A stretch of 64,000 nucleotides of DNA from assembly GCF_000374845.1 (NCBI RefSeq), contig NZ_KB895418.1:186001-250000 (forward strand), written 5' to 3'. A program made the position numbers and the translations under genes. This document shows, piece by piece, positions 26,521-35,433 of this stretch. Position 1 is the first letter of the stretch. Each line of letters starts with the position of its first letter. Under the pieces are notes generated by a model. It made no database searches. It saw only the letters and a list, made by a program, of their open reading frames with translations, and had not been told where the DNA came from. The stretch is from Paenibacillus terrigena DSM 21567. GTDB lineage: Bacteria > Bacillota > Bacilli > Paenibacillales > Paenibacillaceae.

Positions 26521-28062
26521 ATGAACCCTATTCTCGCAATCGTTCTCGTTGTAGCCGCTTTGGTCATTGGTTTTGGGGTTGGATATTTTATTCGGAAATC
26601 TCTTGCTGAAGCTAAAATTTCAAGCGCTGAACACGCTGCTGAGCAGATTATTGAGAATGCGAAGAAAGAAGCAGAAGCGCTTAAGAAAGAGACAGTGTTG
26701 GAAGCTAAAGACGAGGTCTTTAAAGTCCGCGCTGAAGCTGATAAAGACATTCGTGAACGCAGAAATGAAATTCAACGTCTAGAACGTCGAGTGCTGCAAA
26801 AAGAAGAGTCGCTGGATAAAAAATTAGAATCACTAGAACGCAAAGAAGAGCAAGTGGCAAGCAAAGAGAAACGAATCGATGAAACGCAAGAGCAGATTAA
26901 TGTGATCTATAAAAATCAAATGGCTGAACTTGAGCGCATTTCCAACCTTACGATGGAAGATGCACGTCAAATCATCCTTACGAATGTTGAACAAGAAGTT
27001 CGCCATGAGTCAGCACAAATGATTAAAGAAATTGAGCAACAAGCCAAAGAGGAAGCAGATAAGAAGGCACGTGAGATTATTACCCTTGCGGTCCAACGTT
27101 GTGCAGCAGATCATGTTGCAGAGACGACGGTATCTGTTGTCACCTTGCCTAACGAAGAGATGAAAGGCCGTATTATCGGTCGTGAAGGCCGTAATATTCG
27201 TGCACTTGAGACGCTGACAGGTATCGACTTGATTATCGACGATACGCCAGAAGCAGTCATTCTGTCAGGATTCGATCCAATTCGCCGCGAGATCGCTCGT
27301 ACATCGCTTGAGAAGCTGGTTGCCGATGGACGTATCCATCCAGCTCGCATCGAAGAGATGGTCGAGAAATCGCGTAAAGAAGTCGACGAGCGTATCCGTG
27401 AATACGGTGAGCAGGCGACATTCGAGGTTGGCGTACATGGATTGCATCCAGATCTGATTAAGATCCTAGGCCGTCTGAAATTCCGGACGAGCTATGGCCA
27501 GAATGTGCTCAAGCACTCGATGGAAGTGGCTTATCTCACGGGTTTGATGGCAGGAGAACTCGGCGAAGATATCACGTTGGCGAAACGTGCTGGATTGCTG
27601 CATGATATTGGTAAAGCGCTAGATCATGAAGTGGAAGGATCTCATGTTGAAATCGGCGTGGAGTTAGCGAAGAAATACAAAGAACATCCTGTGGTAATTA
27701 ATAGTATCGCATCCCACCATGGCGATTGCGAAGCAACATCGGTTATCGCAATGTTAGTCGGTGCCGCAGATGCGTTGTCAGCTGCTCGTCCAGGTGCGCG
27801 TAGAGAGACGCTTGAGACCTACATCAAACGACTTGAGAAGCTCGAAGAGATTTCCGAATCGTTCGAAGGTGTTGAGAAGTCCTATGCGATCCAGGCAGGC
27901 CGTGAAGTCCGTGTCATGGTTGCACCGGATAAGATTGACGATACGGAAGCATTCCGCTTAGCACGTGATATTACGAAGACAATCGAGAGCGAACTCGATT
28001 ATCCGGGACATATTAAAGTTACGGTTATTCGCGAGACACGCGCGGTTGAATACGCTAAATAA
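26521..28062 (+). CDS. rny: Ribonuclease Y
   Basis: 513 residues in the RNase Y order: one N-terminal membrane anchor (residues 3-25), a long coiled coil (about 30-200), a KH domain ([15 protein letters not shown], about 215-230) and an HD domain with [10 protein letters not shown] (H361, D362). It is the membrane-bound endonuclease that starts mRNA decay in Firmicutes, and forms part of the degradosome with RNase J. ATG 26521 follows GAGGAGGTGA. It forms a pair with ymdB, as in B. subtilis, but a terminator lies between them. Confidence 0.97.
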   Translation: MNPILAIVLVVAALVIGFGVGYFIRKSLAEAKISSAEHAAEQIIENAKKEAEALKKETVLEAKDEVFKVRAEADKDIRERRNEIQRLERRVLQKEESLDKKLESLERKEEQVASKEKRIDETQEQINVIYKNQMAELERISNLTMEDARQIILTNVEQEVRHESAQMIKEIEQQAKEEADKKAREIITLAVQRCAADHVAETTVSVVTLPNEEMKGRIIGREGRNIRALETLTGIDLIIDDTPEAVILSGFDPIRREIARTSLEKLVADGRIHPARIEEMVEKSRKEVDERIREYGEQATFEVGVHGLHPDLIKILGRLKFRTSYGQNVLKHSMEVAYLTGLMAGELGEDITLAKRAGLLHDIGKALDHEVEGSHVEIGVELAKKYKEHPVVINSIASHHGDCEATSVIAMLVGAADALSAARPGARRETLETYIKRLEKLEEISESFEGVEKSYAIQAGREVRVMVAPDKIDDTEAFRLARDITKTIESELDYPGHIKVTVIRETRAVEYAK

Positions 28063-28072
28063 TGACCATAAT

Positions 28073-28112
28073 GAAAAGTGGCTGATTTACTTAGGCCACT
28101 TTTCGTTTTCTT
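28073..28112 (+). terminator. Terminator after rny
   Basis: GAAAAGTGGC (28073-28082) pairs with GCCACTTTTC (28095-28104), followed by a T-rich tail. Confidence 0.9.
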
Positions 28113-28142
28113 TTATGGCTAGGTAATGAGGAGGAGAATGAC

Positions 28143-28934
28143 ATTAAAGTATTATTCATTGGAGACATCGTTGGGAATACAGGTAGAAAAGCATTAAAAT
28201 ATATGCTCCCGCAGCTGAAAGATAAATATAATCCACATATTATTATTGCCAATGGTGAGAATGCTGCTGGCGGTAAAGGCATTACAGGCGCAATCGCAAG
28301 AGAATTTTATGATATGGGCATTCATGGTCTTACGATGGGAAACCATACGTGGGATAACAAGGAAATTTTCGAATTTATAGATGATGATCAGCGTATCATT
28401 CGACCAGCTAATTATCCCGAAGGTACACCGGGCAGAGGCTGGATGACGGTGAAGGCGAACGGCAAAGAGCTAACCGTGATCAATATGCAGGGCAGAACCT
28501 TTTTGCCGCCGATTGATTGTCCTTTTAAGAAAGCCGATGAGATTCTAGATCAGGTGAAGAAGAAATCATGTGTCTTTTTTGATTTTCATGCCGAGACGAC
28601 ATCGGAGAAAATTGCAATGGGATGGTATCTTGATGGACGCGTGTCCGTCATGGTCGGGACACATACTCATGTACAGACAAATGATGATATGATTCTTCCT
28701 GAGGGAACGGCATACATTACTGATGTGGGCATGGTTGGGTCGAAGGAGGGTGTCCTCGGCGTGAATCGCGAGGCGGTGCTTCACAAGTTCAAAACACAGC
28801 TCCCTGTCCGATTTACTGTCGATGAAGGCAAATGGATGTTCCATGCGGTTTACGTTGAAATTGATGAATCTACGGGGCGTGCGACACGGATAGAGAAGAT
28901 TCGCCGATACGAAGACGAGTGGGTTATGAACTAA
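28143..28934 (+). CDS. ymdB: Metallophosphoesterase YmdB (start codon ATT)
   Basis: 263 residues when started at ATT 28143. The first ATG in frame is at 28203, but the 20 codons before it encode a conserved N terminus, IKVLFIGDIVGNTGRKAL, including the Asp of the GD motif that binds metal. A strong AGGAGGAG (28129-28136) sits 6 bases before the ATT, and no ATG, GTG or TTG is available there. Other metal ligands are visible in NGENAAGG, GNHTWD and GTHTHVQT. YmdB is a 2',3'-cAMP phosphodiesterase that affects biofilm and sporulation choices in B. subtilis. Ordinary gene callers would truncate it at 28203. Confidence 0.85.
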   Translation: MKVLFIGDIVGNTGRKALKYMLPQLKDKYNPHIIIANGENAAGGKGITGAIAREFYDMGIHGLTMGNHTWDNKEIFEFIDDDQRIIRPANYPEGTPGRGWMTVKANGKELTVINMQGRTFLPPIDCPFKKADEILDQVKKKSCVFFDFHAETTSEKIAMGWYLDGRVSVMVGTHTHVQTNDDMILPEGTAYITDVGMVGSKEGVLGVNREAVLHKFKTQLPVRFTVDEGKWMFHAVYVEIDESTGRATRIEKIRRYEDEWVMN

Positions 28935-28978
28935 CGGCTAACCTCGCATGATTGAAGGAACTTCTTTGTGGAAAAAGG

Positions 28979-29004
28979 AGGAATTTATTCCGCATCTCAC
29001 GAAT
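28979..29004 (+). promoter_or_regulatory. Sigma-H-like promoter of spoVS
   Basis: AGGAATT (28979-28985) and GAAT (29001-29004) are 15 bases apart, which fits the sigma-H pattern AGGAWWW then RnnGAAT apart from the R position. spoVS is known to be sigma-H dependent in B. subtilis. Confidence 0.55.
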
Positions 29005-29051
29005 ATGAGTAATAGTGGAATCCATTCATCATTCCCGAGGAGGTACTTATC

Positions 29052-29312
29052 ATGGAAGTATTAAAAGTTTCAGCAAAATCCAATCCAAACTCCGTAGCAG
29101 GTGCACTGGCAGGCGTCCTACGTGAGCGTGGAGCGGCCGAATTGCAAGCGATTGGTGCTGGTGCATTGAATCAAGCGATTAAAGCTGTAGCGATTGCCAG
29201 AGGATTTGTAGCGCCTAGCGGAGTGGACTTGATTTGTATTCCTGCATTTACCGACATTGTGATTGATGGTGAAGATCGGACGGCAATTAAGTTGATTGTC
29301 GAGCCAAGATAA
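29052..29312 (+). CDS. spoVS: Stage V sporulation protein S
   Basis: 86 residues, exactly the usual SpoVS length, with an Alba-like fold. The sequence from MEVLKVSAKSNPNSVAGAL onwards is highly conserved. It acts in spore coat and cortex formation and may bind nucleic acid; its mechanism is not known. ATG 29052 follows GAGGAGG. It has its own promoter and terminator. Confidence 0.97.
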   Translation: MEVLKVSAKSNPNSVAGALAGVLRERGAAELQAIGAGALNQAIKAVAIARGFVAPSGVDLICIPAFTDIVIDGEDRTAIKLIVEPR

Positions 29313-29332
29313 ATATAACATCATGAATGGAG

Positions 29333-29360
29333 CCTGTTTACGTCGTAGACAGGTTTTTTT
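29333..29360 (+). terminator. Terminator after spoVS
   Basis: CCTGTTTAC (29333-29341) pairs with GTAGACAGG (29345-29353) with one wobble, followed by seven T. Confidence 0.92.
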
Positions 29361-29419
29361 GCGTTTATACCGCTTGCCAAGTTGTACACATGGAATAGAG
29401 TGAGAGGGGATGCGTCCTG

Positions 29420-30364
29420 ATGAGAAGATACCAGATCGTGGATATGCATTGTGATGTCATTAGCAAGATGCTTCAGAACCCGGTCATTTCATTTACTGAT
29501 GATGAGTCACTCGATGTGAGTCTCGAACGTCTCCAGCAGGGACAAGTCAAGGCGCAATGTTTTGCTATCTATTTGTCAGAACATCTCGGAAAACCTCGAT
29601 TCGAGCATATTTTACATAGTATAGATGTGTTTCAGCGTCGCATCCTAAATCATCGCGAGATGAGATGGATTCGATGCCAGAATGATTGGAATCAACTGGA
29701 ACAAACGGATCAAATAGGAGCATTGCTGTCATTAGAAGGCGTCGATGGATTGGAAGGCGATCTGACGTATGTAGATTTATGCTTCCAATTGGGTGTTCGC
29801 TTAGTGGGGTTTACATGGAATTACGCGAATTGGGCTGCTGATGGCATCTTGGAACCGCGTAATGGAGGCTTTACACTGAAGGGAAGGAAGCTAATTGAGC
29901 GCTGCGATGAGCTTGGCCTGATCATGGACGTATCTCATTTGTCGGAAGCTGGATTTTGGGAGCTGCATGCGCGCACCGCGAGTAAGTATATTGCCTCTCA
30001 TTCCAATGCCAGAGCGGTATGCAGCCATCCGAGGAACCTGACAGACGAGCAGATAAAGTACATGGTCACAAGGGGAGGACGGATCGGGATGAATTTCTTT
30101 CCGCCATTTGTACAAGCAAATGCACCTGTAGCGATCCATGACCTCCTGAAGCATATTGAACATATCTGCAGTTTAGGAGGAAGTAAGACGATTATGCTCG
30201 GATCAGACTTCGACGGCATCGATCGATTTATTACCAATTTAGAACATTCAGGAAAATATGAAAATCTGCGGAATGCCTTGCTGCAGCGCTATCCAGAGGA
30301 TTTAGTAAATGGATTCCTCTATAAAAACGCTTCCATTTTTCTGAGTGGTGCTTTGCCAAAGTGA
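29420..30364 (+). CDS. Membrane dipeptidase family (peptidase M19)
   Basis: 314 residues of the M19 renal-dipeptidase type amidohydrolase fold. The first zinc motif DMHCD is at residues 8-12, the bridging glutamate is in LLSLEGVDGL, and DVSHLSE, SHSNARAVCSHPRNLTD and GSDFDG complete the set. It hydrolyses dipeptides, possibly with D-residues. No signal peptide is visible, so it should be cytoplasmic. In related Bacilli a dipeptidase of this type lies between spoVS and korA, as here. Confidence 0.92.
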   Translation: MRRYQIVDMHCDVISKMLQNPVISFTDDESLDVSLERLQQGQVKAQCFAIYLSEHLGKPRFEHILHSIDVFQRRILNHREMRWIRCQNDWNQLEQTDQIGALLSLEGVDGLEGDLTYVDLCFQLGVRLVGFTWNYANWAADGILEPRNGGFTLKGRKLIERCDELGLIMDVSHLSEAGFWELHARTASKYIASHSNARAVCSHPRNLTDEQIKYMVTRGGRIGMNFFPPFVQANAPVAIHDLLKHIEHICSLGGSKTIMLGSDFDGIDRFITNLEHSGKYENLRNALLQRYPEDLVNGFLYKNASIFLSGALPK

Positions 30365-30432
30365 AAGAAAGACTGATTCTATCATCTATTATTGATATGA
30401 TTTCAATCGAAAAGTGCTATCTAAGTTTCCGC

Positions 30433-30480
30433 CGAAAACGCTTGCTTTTTACTAGTTCTAGCCATAAAATTTAGTTGACT
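30433..30480 (+). promoter_or_regulatory. Possible promoter region of korAB
   Basis: TTGACT (30475-30480) is a fair -35 box, but no good -10 follows (TTCTAT after 18 bases). CGAAAACGCTTGCT (30433-30446) resembles a CcpA site with several mismatches. Both are weak. Confidence 0.25.
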
Positions 30481-30571
30481 CATTGAAAAGAAAAAATTTT
30501 CTATGTCACATTTTAGGGAATTTTGGCACTTATCATTCTAACGCGAGTCACAACTAAAGGAGTGGGCGAGC

Positions 30572-32305
30572 TTGATTAGTCAATTGTCTTGGAAAATCGG
30601 GGGACAACAAGGGGAAGGCGTAGAGAGTACAGACCGTATTTTCTCCACAGCATTAAATCGACTAGGATATTACTTATATGGATACCGTCATTTTTCTTCC
30701 CGGATTAAAGGTGGACACACGAACAATAAGATTAGAATCAGTACGAAACCGATTCGTGCAATTTCGGATGATCTGGATATACTCGTTGCTTTTGACCAAG
30801 AAAGTATTGACTTAAATGCACATGAATTGAGACCTGGCGGCGTCGTTGTTGCAGATGCGAAATTCAATCCAACGCTTCCTGAAGGTATTAACGCAAAATT
30901 ATTCCCAGTACCGATCACTGCGATTGCAGATGAACTAGGTACATCCCTAATGAAGAATATGGTTGCTTCTGGTGCGTCCTGGGCATTGCTCGGACTTCCG
31001 TTAGAAGTATTTAATAAAGCAGTAGAAGAAGAGTTCGGCCGTAAAGGTGCTGCAGTGGTCGAGAAGAACGTCGAAGCGGTACGTCGTGGATCTGAGTTCG
31101 TATTAGAGCTTGCAGGTGGCCCGCTTGAAGAGTTCAAGCTTCAACCAGCTGACGGCGAACAGAAACTGTTCATGATCGGTAACGATGCGATGGCACTCGG
31201 TGCCCTAGCAGCAGGATGCCGCTTCATGCCAGCCTACCCAATCACACCAGCTTCCGAAGTGATGGAATATCTCATTAAGAAGCTTCCAAAATTCGGCGGT
31301 ACGGTGATTCAGACAGAAGATGAGATCGCAGCGATTACGATGGCGATTGGCGCTAACTTCGCAGGAGCGCGTTCGATGACTGCATCTGCAGGTCCTGGAC
31401 TTTCCTTGATGATGGAAGCGATTGGCCTTGCAGGAATGACGGAGACGCCTGTCGTTATCATCGATACACAACGTGGAGGTCCAAGTACAGGTCTTCCGAC
31501 GAAGCAAGAGCAAAGTGATATTAATGCGATGATCTATGGTACACACGGTGAAATTCCAAAGATCGTTCTTGCTCCAAGCTCCATCGAAGAGTGTTTCTAC
31601 GATATGATCGAAGCATTCAACTTGGCTGAGAAATACCAATGCCCAGTTATCGTAATAACAGACTTGCAGCTCTCACTAGGTAAACAGTCCTGTGATGAGC
31701 TTGACTATAACAAAATTGTGATTGACCGGGGTAACTTGGTTCGAAATGCACCTGAACTTGAACCGAATCAATTGTTCAAACGTTATGAGTTCACAGAAGA
31801 CGGTATTTCACCTCGTATCTTGCCAGGTGAGAAATACGGTATTCACCACGTAACAGGCGTAGAACATGATGAGACAGGACGCCCATCAGAGAGTGCAGTT
31901 AATCGTAAGAAGATGATGGATAAGCGTCTTGGTAAAATGGACAATATTAAAGTGACGAACCCAATTCATGTGGATGCACCACACGAAGAGCCAGACTTGC
32001 TGATCGTAAGTATGAGCTCAACGGGCGGCACAGTAGATGAAGCAAGAGTAAGACTGGAAGAGCAAGGTCTGACAACGAACCATATTACTGTTCGCTTGTT
32101 ATACCCATTCCCTACAGAACAATTCGCTCCGTATGCTGAGAAGGCGAAGAAAATCATCGTTCTAGAGAATAATGCTACAGCACAACTTGCTTCGCAAATT
32201 AAATTGAATGTTGGTCATGCGGACAAAATCGAAAGTGTCTTGAAATACGATGGTAATCCATTCCTGCCTTCGATTGTCTACAATGCATGTAAGGAGTTGG
32301 TGTAA
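30572..32305 (+). CDS. korA: 2-oxoacid:acceptor oxidoreductase subunit alpha
   Basis: 577 residues. The gamma domain is fused at the N terminus (about 1-185, starting WKIGGQQGEGVESTDRIF). The alpha pyrimidine-binding domain follows (GNDAMALGALAAGCRFMPAYPITPASE), and a C-terminal domain II. With KorB it oxidises a 2-oxoacid (2-oxoglutarate or pyruvate) to acyl-CoA and passes electrons to ferredoxin. Start TTG 30572 follows AAAGGAGTGGG. It is read with korB, 2 bases downstream. Which oxoacid is used cannot be decided from the sequence. Confidence 0.93.
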   Translation: MISQLSWKIGGQQGEGVESTDRIFSTALNRLGYYLYGYRHFSSRIKGGHTNNKIRISTKPIRAISDDLDILVAFDQESIDLNAHELRPGGVVVADAKFNPTLPEGINAKLFPVPITAIADELGTSLMKNMVASGASWALLGLPLEVFNKAVEEEFGRKGAAVVEKNVEAVRRGSEFVLELAGGPLEEFKLQPADGEQKLFMIGNDAMALGALAAGCRFMPAYPITPASEVMEYLIKKLPKFGGTVIQTEDEIAAITMAIGANFAGARSMTASAGPGLSLMMEAIGLAGMTETPVVIIDTQRGGPSTGLPTKQEQSDINAMIYGTHGEIPKIVLAPSSIEECFYDMIEAFNLAEKYQCPVIVITDLQLSLGKQSCDELDYNKIVIDRGNLVRNAPELEPNQLFKRYEFTEDGISPRILPGEKYGIHHVTGVEHDETGRPSESAVNRKKMMDKRLGKMDNIKVTNPIHVDAPHEEPDLLIVSMSSTGGTVDEARVRLEEQGLTTNHITVRLLYPFPTEQFAPYAEKAKKIIVLENNATAQLASQIKLNVGHADKIESVLKYDGNPFLPSIVYNACKELV

Positions 32306-32307
32306 CG

Positions 32308-33174
32308 ATGGCAACTTTTAAAGAGTTTCGAAACAGTGTTAAACCGAACTGGTGCCCAGGTTGCGGCGATTTCTCAATCCAAGCGGCTATTCAAAGAGCA
32401 GCAGCGAATGTCGGTCTTGAACCAGAGAACTTAGCGGTTGTCTCCGGTATCGGATGTTCCGGACGGATTTCAGGATATATTAACGCTTATGGACTTCACG
32501 GGATCCATGGTCGTGCGCTTCCAATTGCGCAAGGCGTGAAGATGGCAAATCGTGAACTTACCGTTATTGCTTCCGGCGGTGATGGTGACGGATTTGCGAT
32601 TGGTATGGGTCACACGGTTCACGCGATTCGTCGTAACATTAACATCACTTACATCGTTATGGATAATCAAATCTATGGTTTGACGAAAGGTCAGACTTCT
32701 CCAAGAAGTGCGGAAGGGTTCAAGACGAAGAGTACACCGGATGGTTCGATCGAATCTACCTTGTCACCGCTTGAAATTGCTCTCTCTGCTGGAGCTACAT
32801 TCGTCGCTCAATCGTTCTCTAGCGATTTGAAGCAATTGACGACATTGATCGAAGAAGGAATGAAGCATGAAGGCTTCTCGTTAATTAACGTATTCAGCCC
32901 ATGCGTAACCTTCAATAAAATCAATACGTATGACTGGTTCAAAGAGAATATCGTCAACCTTGAGAGCATTCCGGAGTATGATCCTTCGAACCGTATCCAA
33001 GCGATGACGAAATTGATGGAGACTGGCGGTATGTTAACCGGATTGATCTATCAAGACAAATCAAGAAAATCTTACGAAGACATGGTTGTTGGATTCCATC
33101 AAGAAGGTATTTCGAACCAAGATATCCAAATTTCGGAAGCGGATTTCAGCAAACTTGTGGCAGAATTCAAATAA
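32308..33174 (+). CDS. korB: 2-oxoacid:acceptor oxidoreductase subunit beta
   Basis: 288 residues. Thiamine-diphosphate subunit: GGDGDGFAIGMGH followed by MDNQIYGLTKGQTSP is the cofactor motif, and WCPGCGD plus GIGCSGR supply cysteines for the iron-sulfur cluster. There is no added ferredoxin domain. It is the catalytic partner of KorA. A perfect terminator follows, then pduL with its own promoter. Confidence 0.94.
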   Translation: MATFKEFRNSVKPNWCPGCGDFSIQAAIQRAAANVGLEPENLAVVSGIGCSGRISGYINAYGLHGIHGRALPIAQGVKMANRELTVIASGGDGDGFAIGMGHTVHAIRRNINITYIVMDNQIYGLTKGQTSPRSAEGFKTKSTPDGSIESTLSPLEIALSAGATFVAQSFSSDLKQLTTLIEEGMKHEGFSLINVFSPCVTFNKINTYDWFKENIVNLESIPEYDPSNRIQAMTKLMETGGMLTGLIYQDKSRKSYEDMVVGFHQEGISNQDIQISEADFSKLVAEFK

Positions 33175-33181
33175 TTCTATG

Positions 33182-33220
33182 AAAGACGTACGGATTGTGC
33201 CGTACGTCTTTTGATTTTTT
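33182..33220 (+). terminator. Terminator after korB
   Basis: GACGTACGG (33185-33193) and CCGTACGTC (33200-33208) form a perfect stem, followed by a T-rich tail. Confidence 0.92.
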
Positions 33221-33238
33221 GAGACAAGGGTGTATAAT
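33211..33238 (+). promoter_or_regulatory. Sigma-A promoter of pduL
   Basis: TTGATT (33211-33216), a 16-base spacer and a perfect TATAAT (33233-33238). The -35 overlaps the tail of the korB terminator. Confidence 0.6.
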
Positions 33239-33296
33239 GGGTATGCTTCTGAAATAGGGTAACAACTTAGAGAGAAAACTAAAGAGGTGGAAAAAC

Positions 33297-33869
33297 ATGA
33301 AAAAAGAAGTGCCAGTCGGTGTATCAGCACGTCATATTCACTTATCCCAAGAGCATATCGAGCAATTGTTCGGTAAGGGCTATCAATTAACAGAATTCAA
33401 ACCATTATCTCAACCAGGTCAGTTCGCAGCGAACGAGACGGTTGAAGTCGTTGGTCCGAAAGGCGCCTTCGGCAAGGTCCGTATTCTAGGTCCTGCACGG
33501 AAAGCAACACAATTAGAAATTTCTCGTACAGATGCCTTCGCTATTGGTATTAAAGCGCCTGTACGTGAGTCTGGTGACACAGAAGGAACGCCAGGTATGG
33601 TTATTAAAGGACCAGCTGGTGAAGTTGAGACAAGCGACGGTGTCATCGTTGCAGCGCGTCACATCCATTTCCATACATCGGATGCTGAGAAATGGGGCAT
33701 TCAAGATAAGCAGCAGTTAAAAGTTCGTCTTGGTGGAGAACGTGGTCTTGTTCTTGAACATGTCATTGCACGTGTATCGGATCAATTCGCATTAGACATG
33801 CACATTGATACGGATGAAGCGAATGCAGCTGGTGCCAAAACAGGTGATACTGCAGAAATTATTGATTAA
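33297..33869 (+). CDS. pduL: Phosphate propanoyltransferase PduL (phosphotransacylase)
   Basis: 190 residues with the tandem PduL domains. The zinc-binding HIH motifs appear in VSARHIHLS near the start and in AARHIHFH in the second half. PduL swaps phosphate and CoA on short acyl groups and can serve as phosphotransacetylase. No microcompartment shell gene or pdu cluster is nearby and there is no obvious encapsulation peptide, so a housekeeping role in acetyl-phosphate metabolism is more likely than propanediol use. It follows korAB, which would supply acyl-CoA. Confidence 0.92.
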   Translation: MKKEVPVGVSARHIHLSQEHIEQLFGKGYQLTEFKPLSQPGQFAANETVEVVGPKGAFGKVRILGPARKATQLEISRTDAFAIGIKAPVRESGDTEGTPGMVIKGPAGEVETSDGVIVAARHIHFHTSDAEKWGIQDKQQLKVRLGGERGLVLEHVIARVSDQFALDMHIDTDEANAAGAKTGDTAEIID

Positions 33870-33887
33870 TATAGATGACCAGTATGA

Positions 33888-33914
33888 AGAGAGTGCGAAG
33901 GCACTCTCTTTTTT
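33888..33914 (+). terminator. Terminator after pduL
   Basis: AGAGAGTGC (33888-33896) pairs with GCACTCTCT (33901-33909), followed by TTTTT. It is directly followed by copy 1 of a 122-base repeat. Confidence 0.93.
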
Positions 33915-34036
33915 ACCACATAAGAAAGTATAAGTTTTCACAAATGTAGCGAAAACTTCTTTCTGATTGGCGATAAAAACAACCGTTGAACGCGGTCGCA
34001 CTTCTTCGAGAATACTTCGATAGAAGTTTTTCTCAT
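33915..34036. repeat. Dispersed three-hairpin repeat, copy 1 (122 bp)
   Basis: This 122-base unit recurs at 39114-39235 with about 9 differences (near 93% identity) and no gaps. It holds three hairpins: AAGTTTTC/GAAAACTT (33932-33958), ACCGT/GCGGT (33982-33996) and GAGAA-ACTTC/GAAGT-TTCTC (34008-34034). It contains no ORF. It lies directly behind the pduL terminator and before bcrC. It may be a small mobile repeat or a conserved structured RNA. Confidence 0.8.
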
Positions 34037-34125
34037 GTATAGATAAACTGGATAATTATTTATGCTTTCTCATCTCATTTTCATCTTTCTCTTTTACAAT
34101 AGCTTAACAGAAAGGGTGGAATGAA

Positions 34126-34728
34126 ATGATTGCAAATATTGATTATCAAGTGTTTCAATGGTTAAATGATTTTGCAGGGAAAGAAACTTTTCTAAATGTG
34201 GTGATGCGATTTTTTGCCGAGCGTGCAGAATATATCATGATTATAGGCATTATTCTGTATTGGTTCACACGAACCAATACCAATCGAATGATGGCCATTC
34301 AATCATTGATCGCAACGGCTGTTGGATTCGGGACTAGCGCGCTAATCGCAAATTTCTTTTATCGGGATCGTCCGTTTGTTGCGCATGCAGTCAATCAATT
34401 GATTCCTCATGCGGTGAATGCATCGTTTCCAAGTGATCATGCGACGGCTGCTTTTGCCATTGCGATGACCTTCTATATTGTTCGCAGGAGAGAAGGGAAA
34501 GTGTGGCTTCTGTTCGCAGCGTTAATCGCGATTTCCCGCGTATGGACAGGTGTACATTATCCGACAGATATTCTTGCGGGTGCATGTCTAGGGATGGTAA
34601 CGGCGTGGGGCGTACATAAGGTATGCCATAACTGGAAATTCGCCAATCAACAATTACAAGCGTGCATCAGGCTGTATGAGAAAATGGAGAATAAGATCCT
34701 CCCGAAGAAGCATAGTCGGGAAATGTAA
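34126..34728 (+). CDS. bcrC: Undecaprenyl-diphosphatase, PAP2 type (BcrC-like)
   Basis: 200 residues, with about five to six membrane segments. The PAP2 phosphatase motifs are all there: FFYRDRPF, PSFPSDHAT-type (SFPSDHAT) and SRVWTGVHYPTDI. It dephosphorylates undecaprenyl pyrophosphate outside the membrane to recycle the cell-wall lipid carrier and gives bacitracin resistance. FVAHAVNQLIPHA matches BcrC closely. ATG 34126 follows AAAGGGTGG. It lies upstream of a two-component system, 27 bases apart, so they may be co-transcribed. Confidence 0.9.
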   Translation: MIANIDYQVFQWLNDFAGKETFLNVVMRFFAERAEYIMIIGIILYWFTRTNTNRMMAIQSLIATAVGFGTSALIANFFYRDRPFVAHAVNQLIPHAVNASFPSDHATAAFAIAMTFYIVRRREGKVWLLFAALIAISRVWTGVHYPTDILAGACLGMVTAWGVHKVCHNWKFANQQLQACIRLYEKMENKILPKKHSREM

Positions 34729-34755
34729 TAAACACAGCAGAGAGGAATGGGGTCG

Positions 34756-35433
34756 ATGAGAAAGGTACTCGTGGTCGAAGATGAACGTCATTTGGCGCGA
34801 TTTATCGAGTTGGAGCTCAAGCATGAGTCCTTCGACGTCCATATTAGTTACGATGGTAGAACGGGGTTAGAGCAAGCGTTGAGCAAGGACTGGGACGTCA
34901 TATTACTCGATGTGATGCTCCCAGGACTGAATGGTATGGAGGTATGCCGTCAAATACGGCAGGTGAAATCAACGCCGATCATTATGATTACTGCAAGGGA
35001 TGGTATTACGGATCGGGTAAGTGGTCTGGATCTCGGTGCGGATGATTATATTCCTAAGCCATTCGCGATTGAAGAATTGTTAGCAAGGATTCGTTCTCTT
35101 ATACGACGTGTTGAAGATCTTAGAGGGACGTCAAGTACCGTTCTAACATTCCATAACCTCAAGGTGGATCTGGATGCGCATGAGGTTCAGATTGAAGGAC
35201 AACAGCTTGAACTTACCAAGAGAGAATACGATTTGCTCGTGATTTTTATGCAGAATATTAATCGCGTTCTGACGCGAGAAGTGTTGCTCGATTCGGTATG
35301 GGGATACGACTCGGAAGTGGAGACTAACGTTGTTGATGTCTATGTGCGATATTTGCGTATAAAATTAAAAAGTATGGGTGAAGAGAATATTATTCATACG
35401 GTCAGAGGAACAGGATATGTGATGCGCTCATGA
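34756..35433 (+). CDS. OmpR-family response regulator
   Basis: 225 residues. Receiver domain with the phospho-acceptor D52 (VILLDVMLPG), acidic pocket in VVEDE and the lysine in YIPKPF. The C-terminal winged helix is of the OmpR/PhoB type (ELTKREYDLL, TVRGTGYVM). ATG 34756 follows AGAGGAATGGGG; an in-frame ATG 34747 overlaps that site. It is most like the ArlR/YkoG/CssR group. The target is unknown, although bcrC just upstream hints at envelope stress. It overlaps the kinase gene by 4 bases. Confidence 0.93.
   Translation: MRKVLVVEDERHLARFIELELKHESFDVHISYDGRTGLEQALSKDWDVILLDVMLPGLNGMEVCRQIRQVKSTPIIMITARDGITDRVSGLDLGADDYIPKPFAIEELLARIRSLIRRVEDLRGTSSTVLTFHNLKVDLDAHEVQIEGQQLELTKREYDLLVIFMQNINRVLTREVLLDSVWGYDSEVETNVVDVYVRYLRIKLKSMGEENIIHTVRGTGYVMRS

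Noticed and set aside
26415-26750. Minus-strand frame opposite the rny start (111 codons)
   Set aside because: It is antisense to the rny membrane anchor and coiled coil and has no ribosome site or family features. It mirrors the Ala/Glu/Lys-rich sense codons.
30433-30446. CcpA (cre) site before korA
   Set aside because: At least three of the constrained positions differ from the consensus, so it is listed only as part of a low-confidence promoter region.
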